A DNA stretch of 8,773 bases from an uncultured Oscillospiraceae bacterium (GCA_959022875.1 CAUFAM010000030.1:1-8773); one strand, 5' to 3'; positions 1-5,592 are shown, counted from the stretch's first letter. Notes: generated by a model not told the origin, from the sequence alone. Program-made: numbers and translations.

Positions 1-223
1 CCAGCAGCCGGGCGTCGGACAGAAGGCGCTCATAGACCGCCTGCCGGGCCTTCTCGCTGCCCAGAATGGCCGCGGTGCGGTCGGGCATGTCGCTGTCGGA
101 GAGGATCAGGGCGTTGACGTGCTCCTGGTCGGTGCGGGCGTCGGTGCGGTCGATGACAAATTGATAAAAGGTATTGGTGGCCTGGGGCCCCATACCGCCC
201 AGGACGCCGAGACGTTTGTTCAT
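1..223 (-). CDS. Aspartate/glutamate racemase, N-terminal part (runs off left edge)
   Basis: Only the first 74 codons are in the window. The protein begins MNKRLGVLGGMGPQAT, the glycine-rich N-terminal signature of the PLP-independent aspartate/glutamate racemase family (EC 5.1.1.13 type), and later has a DMPDRTAAIL stretch that fits the usual 'PDRT-AIL' motif near residue 55. These enzymes interconvert L- and D-Asp (or Glu) with two catalytic cysteines; both should lie beyond the visible part, so activity cannot be judged. It is the third gene of a minus-strand operon after a D-aspartate-ligase-like ATP-grasp gene, which makes aspartate the likely substrate. The start at 223 is supported by GGTGAT (232-227), matching the 3' part of the extended Shine-Dalgarno sequence. 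The first 42 bp of the gene region are duplicated upstream at 405-446, and that Shine-Dalgarno lies inside the DNA inserted between the copies. Asp over Glu is inferred from context. Confidence 0.85.
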   Translation of the reverse strand, partial: MNKRLGVLGGMGPQATNTFYQFVIDRTDARTDQEHVNALILSDSDMPDRTAAILGSEKARQAVYERLLSDARLL

Positions 224-225
224 AG
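184..225. repeat. 42-bp perfect direct repeat, left copy (within racemase start)
   Basis: This stretch is identical, base for base, to 405-446. It covers the last five bases around the start and the first 13 codons of the intact racemase on the minus strand. The flanking bases on both sides differ immediately, so the repeat ends sharply. The two copies are offset by 221 bp. Confidence 0.95.
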
Positions 226-404
226 TATCACCATTTGAGAGAGGGTTTTGCCCCAAAAAGGGGGCCACAGGCCAGACAAAGGCGGCGTAGCCGCCCCCAA
301 ATGGAAGCCCAGCGCAGCGGGTTCCATTTGGAAAGGAGGAGCGGCGCAATGAGTGAGCTTTGCCCGTCAGGGCGAAGGGAGGGATATGAAGCCCGCGACG
401 ACGC
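226..404. repeat. Palindrome-packed intergenic insert between the direct repeats
   Basis: This 179-bp stretch contains no convincing gene but at least six hairpin-forming inverted repeats in a row: 250-254/261-265 (GCCCC/GGGGC), 263-266/270-273 (GGCC/GGCC), 281-286/290-295 (GGCGGC/GCCGCC, 3-base loop), 297-306/322-331 (CCAAATGGAA/TTCCATTTGG, inner CCC/GGG arms), 358-365/370-377 (8 pairs with one G-U, 4-base loop), and 392-397/402-407 (CCCGCG/CGCGGG). The last one spans the junction with the right direct repeat. Such structure is typical of non-coding dispersed repeats (REP/MITE-like), but no clear terminal inverted repeats and no transposase are visible, so membership of a mobile family is an inference. 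It would be transcribed as a structured spacer in the minus-strand operon mRNA. Confidence 0.6.
227..232 (-). promoter_or_regulatory. Shine-Dalgarno of the racemase, supplied by the inserted DNA
   Basis: On the minus strand GGTGAT ends three bases before the ATG at 223. It matches the 3' half of the extended anti-Shine-Dalgarno partner GGAGGTGAT, placing the core G pair seven bases from the start codon, a normal distance. It lies just outside the 42-bp direct repeat, so it belongs to the intervening element. The original start copy at 444 uses a different site, GAGG at 456-453 inside the end of the upstream ligase gene. Confidence 0.55.
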
Positions 405-444
405 GGGGCCCCATACCGCCCAGGACGCCGAGACGTTTGTTCAT
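367..444 (-). pseudogene. Vestigial racemase start: 25-codon truncated ORF
   Basis: Starting at the ATG at 444, the minus strand encodes the same first 13 residues as the intact racemase (MNKRLGVLGGMGP). It then diverges inside the inserted DNA and stops at TGA (369-367) after 25 codons. A GAGG Shine-Dalgarno (456-453) sits eight bases upstream, so it may still be translated, coupled to the end of the ligase gene. Its stop codon falls in the loop of the hairpin at 358-377. It is best read as a relic left when the palindrome-rich element separated the start from the gene; whether the short peptide or its translation does anything is unknown. Confidence 0.75.
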
Positions 445-446
445 AG
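405..446. repeat. 42-bp perfect direct repeat, right copy (original racemase start)
   Basis: Identical to 184-225. This copy directly abuts the stop codon of the ligase gene (450-448): only three bases separate that stop from the ATG at 444. This is the compact operon spacing expected of the ancestral gene junction, so the right copy probably marks the original position of the racemase start and the left copy is the one reconnected to the gene body. Confidence 0.95.
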
Positions 447-447
447 C

Positions 448-1668
448 TCAATCCTCGCTGGGTACCTTGTTATATTGGTCAAAGCGCTTGATGTTGCCAA
501 GATGGTTCTTCCACACCCGCATCCGGCGCTTCAGGGAGTTGTCCTTGGAGTAAACCAGGGAGTGGCAGTCGGCCCCCGCCTTGATGAGGGCGCGCATCTC
601 CTGGTGGTACTTCTTGGGGGTAAACTTGAAGGCCACCTTCCGGGGTACCATCCGCCACAGAGAGCGGTTTTTGGTCATGAGGAAGGGAAGCTCCTTCTCC
701 TCCACATAGTCCTCCACCACAAGCTTTGCGATGTTGTGGCCCGCGCCGGTGACATAGTAGTTGCTCCGGCCCTGGCGGCAGTTGATTTCAAAGGCCTTGT
801 ACTTGCCGTCCCGGCGGTCGTACTTGATGTCAAAGTTGGAGAAGCCCACAAAGTGGAGGCTCTCCAGCAAAGACTTAATATTCTCCTCCAGAGCCTCATC
901 GTGCTCGGTAATGATGACGGCGTGGTTGCCGATGCCGTGGGGGGAGTGCTCCTCCAGAAGCACGTGGCCCAGGCACATGAGCTTCACCTTTCCGTTATGG
1001 TCGGAGTAGTTGGTCAAAACCCGCATGTAGCTGTCGTCCCCGGGGATGAACTCCTGGAGCACCATGTGGTCAGGATAGCCGGCGGCGTAGACGTGGTCCA
1101 GGCTCTCCAGCAGCCCCTCCCAGCTCTGGCAGATGTACACCTTGGCCAGGGAGTGGTCGCCGCAGGCCCAGTAGGCCACGGAGTCGGCGGGCTTGGCGAT
1201 GTAGGGCGGGCCCCAGGGGAGGGAGAAGTCGTGGCCCATGGACTTGTCGTAAATGAAGGTGGCCGGGTGGTCTACCCCGTGCTGGTCGCACAGCTCATAG
1301 AACTTCTCCTTGTTGATGAGGGTGTCCAGCAGATCCCCGTCAATGTAGGGGGCGATGACGTTGTCGGGCAGGTTGTCCTTGCAGTGGGCGGCCAACTGGA
1401 CATAGCTGTCCCCGCAGCCCAGCAGAAGGATCTTCTTGTCCGGAAACTCCCGGGATACAGCCTCTACATTCCGGCGAAAGGCATTCATATCCTCGTTTTC
1501 CGGGCACACCCGGTAGTCGATGATGGCGCTGCCGTGGCAGGGAAAGGAGGGGTATTTGCCAAAGGCGACGGAGCGCACCCCATAGGCCTCATGAAAGGCC
1601 CTGGCCACGCTGTATACGTTGATGTCGCCGCCGAAGAGAAGGGGCTGAAAGGGAAGAGATTGATTCAT
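448..1668 (-). CDS. ATP-grasp ligase, D-aspartate ligase-like
   Basis: A 406-residue ATP-grasp protein, close to the length of the Enterococcus faecium D-aspartate ligase, which uses ATP to attach D-Asp to the lysine side chain of peptidoglycan precursors. As recalled from that family, shared features include the N-terminal FGGDINVYSVARAFHEAYG block (12-30), LLLGCGDSY, CPYID-like APYID, LINKEKFYE, FIPGDDSYMRV, MCLGH, GFSNFDIKYD (275-284) and EINCRQGRSN (294-303). Glu294 and Asn296 fit the ATP-grasp magnesium site. No signal peptide or membrane segment is seen, so it is cytoplasmic. The start at 1668 is chosen because family similarity begins there and AAAGGAAG (1687-1680) precedes it; a longer in-frame start at 1761 would overlap the upstream gene. 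It lies 43 bp after the alanine-racemase-like gene and just before the aspartate racemase, which supports D-Asp as substrate. The acceptor in this organism is unknown. Confidence 0.75.
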   Translation of the reverse strand: MNQSLPFQPLLFGGDINVYSVARAFHEAYGVRSVAFGKYPSFPCHGSAIIDYRVCPENEDMNAFRRNVEAVSREFPDKKILLLGCGDSYVQLAAHCKDNLPDNVIAPYIDGDLLDTLINKEKFYELCDQHGVDHPATFIYDKSMGHDFSLPWGPPYIAKPADSVAYWACGDHSLAKVYICQSWEGLLESLDHVYAAGYPDHMVLQEFIPGDDSYMRVLTNYSDHNGKVKLMCLGHVLLEEHSPHGIGNHAVIITEHDEALEENIKSLLESLHFVGFSNFDIKYDRRDGKYKAFEINCRQGRSNYYVTGAGHNIAKLVVEDYVEEKELPFLMTKNRSLWRMVPRKVAFKFTPKKYHQEMRALIKAGADCHSLVYSKDNSLKRRMRVWKNHLGNIKRFDQYNKVPSED

Positions 1669-1711
1669 GACAGAACTAACTTCCTTTATGTTGAAATAGT
1701 GGAAACTCTTG

Positions 1712-2779
1712 TTATCGGTATTCGATCTGGCAGCCCTTTGCAAACAGGGGGTCCAGATCAAAGATGGCCAGATCGCCGCTGGAGCACTTCAGGTTGGTTA
1801 CGTCCAGCAGGGTCTCCCCTGCCCCGATGGGGCCCATGAGCTTGGCCCGCTGGTCACCGATGCGCACGGTGCGGTTTTTGCCCCGCCGCCAGGCATGGAA
1901 GAAGGCCCAGAAGCCGCTCTCCCGGGGGCGGGTGACCCCGTAGCCGTTCTGATAACCCACGGGGAGCACCGCCACCCGGGTGGGCTTTTTCAGGACGATG
2001 GGGCGGTCGGTGCCGATGATGTGCCCCTTGGGCAGCCACCGTACCTCCGCCAGTGGGACCTCCCCATAGCCCACGGTTTTCAGCCGGTCGTCCTTGGTGC
2101 GCCGGCACCGGCCCAGAATGGCCGAGCCCGCCCGCACCGCGTCCAGCCGGGCGCTGTCGTTGTGAAGCAGGGCGAAGGACCCCGCCGCGTGGACCAGGCC
2201 TGTCTCAAACCCGGCCTTGTGGATTACGTCCAGCACCTGGGAAAACTGCTCCAGCTGCTGCTGGGCCTCTGCGTCCTTGAGCTTGGCGGCGTGAAGCTGG
2301 GTATAGATGCCCGAGAGGGCCACATTGGGCAACGAGCGGTAGGCCAGCAGGATCTTCTCCGGCTCGCTGACCAGAAATCCCCCGAATCCCATGCCCGTGT
2401 CCACCTGAATGTGGGCGTCCACCACAGTGGAGCGGTTCTCCGCCAGGGCGTTGAGGGCCATGCCCGTGTCCACGGAGGAGATGGTGCACACTACATTGAG
2501 GTCCACCAGCCGCTCCAGCTCCTCCCGGTCGGTGGTGGAGCGGAGCATTAAAATCTCCTCGTCCACAAAGCCCGCCTGGCGAAGCTGCTCGGCCTCTTTG
2601 ATTTCCGACACGGCAAACCGGCCGATGCCCTCCGCGCGCAGCAGCTGAGCCAGGGGGACGATGCCCGCCCCTCCCCCGTCGCCGGTGAGCACACCGAAAA
2701 TGGCCGCCCCTGCGGCCCGGTCCTTGATAATGGAGAGGTTGTGCTTCACCGCCGATTTGTCAATGATCAGCTTGCGCAT
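1712..2779 (-). CDS. Alanine-racemase-fold protein lacking catalytic residues (probable pseudoenzyme)
   Basis: 355 residues with full-length alanine racemase architecture: an N-terminal barrel beginning MRKLIIDKSAVKHNL, the VDTGMG motif (126-131), LDAVRAGSAILGR, RVAVLPVGYQNGYG, and a C-terminal beta domain ending in DLDPLFAKG. Active-site positions are replaced. The PLP-lysine motif VVKANAYGHG reads VLTGDGGGAG, with Thr32 in place of the Lys and Gly36 in place of the Tyr. Lys129 and Arg136 (Geobacillus numbering) become Gln125 and Phe132. The catalytic tyrosine of the YGxxY motif is Thr257, and the His of YTHF is Gln. The phosphate-site Arg219 equivalent seems kept. The reading frame is intact, so selection appears to preserve the protein without racemase chemistry. 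The start at 2779 has a G-rich Shine-Dalgarno; the longer in-frame start at 2875 would add a non-homologous leader. It is the first gene of the D-Asp operon. Regulatory, scaffold or ligand-binding roles are guesses. Confidence 0.8.
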   Translation of the reverse strand: MRKLIIDKSAVKHNLSIIKDRAAGAAIFGVLTGDGGGAGIVPLAQLLRAEGIGRFAVSEIKEAEQLRQAGFVDEEILMLRSTTDREELERLVDLNVVCTISSVDTGMALNALAENRSTVVDAHIQVDTGMGFGGFLVSEPEKILLAYRSLPNVALSGIYTQLHAAKLKDAEAQQQLEQFSQVLDVIHKAGFETGLVHAAGSFALLHNDSARLDAVRAGSAILGRCRRTKDDRLKTVGYGEVPLAEVRWLPKGHIIGTDRPIVLKKPTRVAVLPVGYQNGYGVTRPRESGFWAFFHAWRRGKNRTVRIGDQRAKLMGPIGAGETLLDVTNLKCSSGDLAIFDLDPLFAKGCQIEYR

Positions 2780-2796
2780 AAAAAGGCCCCCTTTTT
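2780..2796 (-). promoter_or_regulatory. Ribosome-binding-site hairpin before the alanine-racemase-like gene
   Basis: Directly upstream of the start codon at 2779 the minus strand carries AAAAAGG, a GGG loop and CCTTTTT, a perfect 7-bp inverted repeat with three loop bases. The G-run that would act as Shine-Dalgarno lies in the loop and stem, so folding could partly mask it. The stem is A-U-rich and weak, so control at this point is only a possibility. Confidence 0.35.
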
Positions 2797-2878
2797 CTGT
2801 CTCGGGATGGTTCCGATCATCTGGTTGTCTATGATAGTTCACAGGTTTGTGTCCTCTTATGACATACCATATCACTCT

Positions 2879-2907
2879 ATTTTACCACCCATTGGGGGAA
2901 ATAGCAA
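2879..2907 (-). promoter_or_regulatory. Sigma-A-type promoter of the D-amino-acid operon
   Basis: On the minus strand there is a -35 box TTGCTA (2907-2902), a 17-bp spacer and a -10 box TAAAAT (2884-2879), both close to the TTGACA/TATAAT consensus. Transcription would begin near 2872, giving a leader of about 90 bases before the start at 2779. It is divergent from the promoter at 2947-2975. Confidence 0.6.
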
Positions 2908-2946
2908 TGAAAAAGGTGGGGGCGGCGGCTGCGGGCCCGGTTTCGG

Positions 2947-2975
2947 TTGCAATCCCGGGGCGGTTGGTGTAAAAT
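2947..2975 (+). promoter_or_regulatory. Sigma-A-type promoter of the nucleoside/flippase operon
   Basis: TTGCAA (2947-2952), a 17-bp spacer and TAAAAT (2970-2975) form a good sigma-A promoter. The start site would be near 2982, about 50 bases before the zinc-ribbon gene. The -35 box sits between CCCGG (2936-2940) and CCGGG (2955-2959), a short inverted repeat that could be an operator. The rest of the 2780-3034 spacer shows only a GC-rich run at 2920-2940. Confidence 0.6.
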
Positions 2976-3034
2976 ATATCCACACTTGGCGAAATTATAA
3001 GGAAAATTTGAATACTGGAAAGGAGCGCACAGGA

Positions 3035-3427
3035 ATGGACGACAAGGTAAAGGACTTGCTGGACCGAATTCGGGGAACCGCCAGCGTGGCGGCGGATGCC
3101 GCCGCCGATACCGCCCGGGTGGCCGGAAAAAAGGCCGGCCAGATGGTGGATGTGGCCAAGCTCAATGTACAGCTGTTTGACCTGAACGGGGATTATAACG
3201 AGGTTATGCGCCAGCTGGGCCAGGTCATGTACGACACCCACAAGGGTCAGGCCCCTGAGGGCGACCCGGTGACCCAGCTTCTGGAAAAAGCCGACGAGCT
3301 TTCCGAAAAAATTGCCGAAGTAAAGGCCCGGATTGCCGACCTGCGCCAGGCCCAGACCTGTCCCGGCTGCGGCGCTCCCTGCGGGAAGGGCGACAAATTC
3401 TGCCGTACCTGCGGCCAGGCACTTTAA
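3035..3427 (+). CDS. Small zinc-ribbon protein of unknown function
   Basis: A 130-residue cytoplasmic protein. Residues 1-45 form an alanine- and charge-rich, probably helical stretch (MDDKVKDLLDRIRGTASVAADAAADTA is its style, with repeated small residues). Residues about 46-70 (FDLNGDYNEVMRQLGQVMYD) look like a conserved helical core, and 75-107 (LLEKADELSEKIAEVKARIADLRQ) is a likely coiled coil. The C-terminal 22 residues are a zinc ribbon with CPGC (109-112) and CRTC (123-126) pairs and an extra Cys116. The start at 3035 has AGGAG (3021-3025) nine bases upstream; the open frame extends further left but without support. It leads the operon and its stop overlaps the Shine-Dalgarno of the phosphorylase gene. 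The layout resembles many Firmicute 'zinc-ribbon domain-containing' proteins, whose function is not established; coupling to purine salvage is only positional. Confidence 0.8.
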   Translation: MDDKVKDLLDRIRGTASVAADAAADTARVAGKKAGQMVDVAKLNVQLFDLNGDYNEVMRQLGQVMYDTHKGQAPEGDPVTQLLEKADELSEKIAEVKARIADLRQAQTCPGCGAPCGKGDKFCRTCGQAL

Positions 3428-3439
3428 GGAGGAACCGAC

Positions 3440-4264
3440 ATGCAGTATACCATGGAACAGTATGAGGCCAGCGCACAGGCCATCCGCAGCAAGCTGGGGG
3501 GCTTTGTGCCCAAGGTAGCGATGGTGCTGGGCTCCGGCCTTGGCTATCTGGGGGACGAGGTGGAAACCCCCATTGCCATCCCCTACGGGGAGATTCCCCA
3601 CTTCAAGTCCTCCACCGCCCCCGGCCACAAGGGCCGGCTGGTGTTCGGCACCCTGGAGGGCCAGAACGTGGCGGTGATGCAGGGCCGCATGCACCACTAT
3701 GAGGGCTACTCCTACGAGGACGTGTCCTATGCGGTGCGGGTGCTGCGCCTGCTGGGGTGCGATACCCTGATCGTCACCAACGCCGCCGGCTGTGTGAACA
3801 CCCAGTGGGAGGCGGGCGACCTTATGCTCATCACCGACCAGATCAAGCTCTTCTCCGAGTCCCCCCTCCGGGGCGAGAACCTGCCCGCCTTTGGCGAGCG
3901 CTTCCCCGATGCCTCCCACCTCTACACCCTGCGCCTGCAGGAGCTGGCCCGCCAGACGGCCAAGGAGATGGGCATCCCCCTGCGGGAGGGCGTCTACTTC
4001 TACTGCTACGGCCCCCAGTATGAGACCCCTGCCGAGGTCCGGGCTGCCCGGATTCTGGGCGGCGACGCGGTGGGCATGTCCACCGCTCCTGAGGTCATCG
4101 TGGCCGGCCACTGCGGCATGGAAATTCTGGGCCTCACCCTGCTTTCCAACATGGCCGCCGGTATTCTGGACCAGCCTCTCACCGAAAAAGAGGTGCTGGA
4201 TGCCGCCGAGGCCGCCCGGGAGAAGTTCTCCGGTCTGGTGCGCGCCTGCCTGAAGAAGCTGTAA
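3440..4264 (+). CDS. punA: Purine-nucleoside phosphorylase (trimeric, 6-oxopurine type)
   Basis: 274 residues, the usual length of the trimeric low-molecular-mass PNP family, which splits inosine/guanosine with phosphate into base plus ribose-1-phosphate in the cytoplasm. Seen motifs: GSGLG (31-35, phosphate loop), GRMHHYEG with His85/His86, TNAAG (113-117), YGPQYETPAE (190-199) with the base-contacting Glu195, and VGMSTAPE (211-218). Asn237 in LLSNMAAG is the position that is Asn in 6-oxopurine enzymes and Asp in methylthioadenosine phosphorylases, so inosine-type substrates are favoured. Cys118 stands where many homologues have a second Gly. The start is fixed by AAGGAGG (3426-3432), which overlaps the preceding stop and lies seven bases from the ATG. 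The next gene, an adenosine-type deaminase, would generate its substrates. The symbol is given for the family; methylthioinosine as a physiological substrate remains possible. Confidence 0.88.
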   Translation: MQYTMEQYEASAQAIRSKLGGFVPKVAMVLGSGLGYLGDEVETPIAIPYGEIPHFKSSTAPGHKGRLVFGTLEGQNVAVMQGRMHHYEGYSYEDVSYAVRVLRLLGCDTLIVTNAAGCVNTQWEAGDLMLITDQIKLFSESPLRGENLPAFGERFPDASHLYTLRLQELARQTAKEMGIPLREGVYFYCYGPQYETPAEVRAARILGGDAVGMSTAPEVIVAGHCGMEILGLTLLSNMAAGILDQPLTEKEVLDAAEAAREKFSGLVRACLKKL

Positions 4265-4275
4265 GGAGTTTTACT

Positions 4276-5577
4276 ATGTCTGTACTGTTCCAACATGTCA
4301 CCGCCCTCACCATGGACCCCGCCCAGCCCCTTTTGAAGGACGCCTATGTGGCGGTGGAGGGGACTGCCATCGCCTCTGTGGGGACCACTCGCCCCCAGGG
4401 GGAGTTTGACCGGGTGGTGGACGGGAAGGGCCAGGTGCTCATGCCCGGCCTTATTAACTGCCACACCCATGTGCCCATGACCCTTATGCGGGGCTACGGG
4501 GGCGGCCATGATCTGCAGCACTGGCTCAGCGACTATATTTTCCCCGCCGATGCCAAGCTGGACCAGCGGGCGGTGGCCGCGGGCGCGGCCCTGGGTCTAG
4601 CGGAGATGATCGCCACGGGTACCACCTGCATTGTGGATATGTATATGAAGACCGGCACCATCGCCCAGCAGGTGATGGACGCCGGCATCAGCGCCCACCT
4701 CTCTTGCGGAGGGCTCTATTTCGGCGACCCCAAGGACTTCTCCCCCGACCAGTGTACCGACTGCCGCAACCAGGAGGAGCTCATGCAGCAGTGGCACGGA
4801 GCGGGAGAGGGCCAGATTCTGGTAGATGCCTCCATCCACGGGGAATATACCTCCAGCGCCCCCCTGTGGCAGTGGACGGCGGACTTTGCCCAGAAAAACA
4901 AGCTGGGTATGCACGTGCACATCTCCGAGACCAAGCTGGAGCATGAGCAGAGCCTTCAGCGCCACGGAAAGACCCCTCTGGCCATTCTGGACCAGTACGG
5001 TGTGTGGGAGCGGGGCGGCATCGCCGCCCACTGCGTGTGGGTGAGCGACGAGGACATGGACCTCATGGCCCGAAAGCACATTACCGCCGTCCACAACCCC
5101 GTGTCCAACCTGAAGCTGGGCTCCGGCGTGGCCCGGGTGCCCAAGATGCTGGAGGCTGGGGTCAATGTGGCCCTGGGCACCGACGGGGTGTCCTCCAACA
5201 ACAGCGCCGACCTCTTTGAGGAGATCAAGCTGGCCGCCATGCTCCACAAGGGCGTCAGCCGCGACCCCATGGCCGTCACTGCTCACCAGGCCCTGGAGAT
5301 GGCCACGGTGAATGCCGCCCGGGCTCTGGGCCGGAACACCGGCGTGGTGGCCCCGGGGAAGGTGGCCGACCTGATTCTGGTGGACTTTAACCGCCCCAAC
5401 CTGATCCCCTGCCACGATGTGGAGGAAAACCTGGTATTTGCTGCCCGGGGCGGCGACGTATCCATGAATATGGCCCGGGGCAAGATCATATATGAAAAGG
5501 GAGAGTTTTTCACCCTGGATGTGGAAAAGATCCGCTCTGAGGTGGAGGACTATGCCCTGCCCCTTATTTTTGGTTGA
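4276..5577 (+). CDS. mtaD: MtaD-like 5'-methylthioadenosine/S-adenosylhomocysteine deaminase
   Basis: 433 residues, amidohydrolase superfamily, typical length for MtaD/TrzA-type deaminases. The family converts methylthioadenosine, S-adenosylhomocysteine or adenosine to the inosine form plus ammonia with one bound metal. Metal ligands are all present: HTH (His63/His65) after PGLINC, His213 or His215 in HVHISET with the catalytic Glu218, His252 in AHCVW, and Asp303 in GTDGVSSNN. An N-terminal beta-sandwich strand (MSVLFQHVTALTMD) and C-terminal PGKVADLILVDF complete the two-part small domain. AAGGAG (4263-4268) overlaps the stop of the phosphorylase gene and sits seven bases before the ATG, so translation is probably coupled. 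Together the two genes form a deamination-then-phosphorolysis pathway for recycling nucleosides from methylation and polyamine metabolism. Related guanine or chlorohydrolase-type activities cannot be excluded from sequence alone. Confidence 0.85.
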   Translation: MSVLFQHVTALTMDPAQPLLKDAYVAVEGTAIASVGTTRPQGEFDRVVDGKGQVLMPGLINCHTHVPMTLMRGYGGGHDLQHWLSDYIFPADAKLDQRAVAAGAALGLAEMIATGTTCIVDMYMKTGTIAQQVMDAGISAHLSCGGLYFGDPKDFSPDQCTDCRNQEELMQQWHGAGEGQILVDASIHGEYTSSAPLWQWTADFAQKNKLGMHVHISETKLEHEQSLQRHGKTPLAILDQYGVWERGGIAAHCVWVSDEDMDLMARKHITAVHNPVSNLKLGSGVARVPKMLEAGVNVALGTDGVSSNNSADLFEEIKLAAMLHKGVSRDPMAVTAHQALEMATVNAARALGRNTGVVAPGKVADLILVDFNRPNLIPCHDVEENLVFAARGGDVSMNMARGKIIYEKGEFFTLDVEKIRSEVEDYALPLIFG

Positions 5578-5592
5578 TGTAGGAGGCTTCCT

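Noticed and set aside
332..351. AAAGGAGG (332-339) nine bases before an ATG at 349 on the plus strand, resembling a gene start inside the insert
   Set aside because: The frame continues as the antisense shadow of the ligase gene and its first codons show no recognisable protein; the match may be chance within a repeat-rich segment.
1669..1761. An N-terminal extension of the ligase starting at 1761
   Set aside because: It overlaps the end of the upstream gene, has no Shine-Dalgarno and no family similarity; the ATG at 1668 fits better.
235..1839. A 534-codon plus-strand frame through the insert and the ligase gene
   Set aside because: Antisense to the ATP-grasp gene, low-complexity Val/Gly/His-rich translation without family features.
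2780..2796. The AAAAAGG/CCTTTTT repeat as a plus-strand terminator
   Set aside because: No plus-strand gene ends nearby and the stem is short and A/T-rich; placement at a start codon suits a ribosome-site hairpin better.
2741..3034. An N-terminal extension of the zinc-ribbon protein to 2741
   Set aside because: It would run antisense through the alanine-racemase-like start and both promoters; the AGGAG-preceded ATG at 3035 is clear.
2882..4111. A 409-codon minus-strand frame opposite the zinc-ribbon and phosphorylase genes
   Set aside because: Antisense shadow of two recognised genes; composition is the same His/Gly/Ala/Leu-rich pattern as the other shadows.
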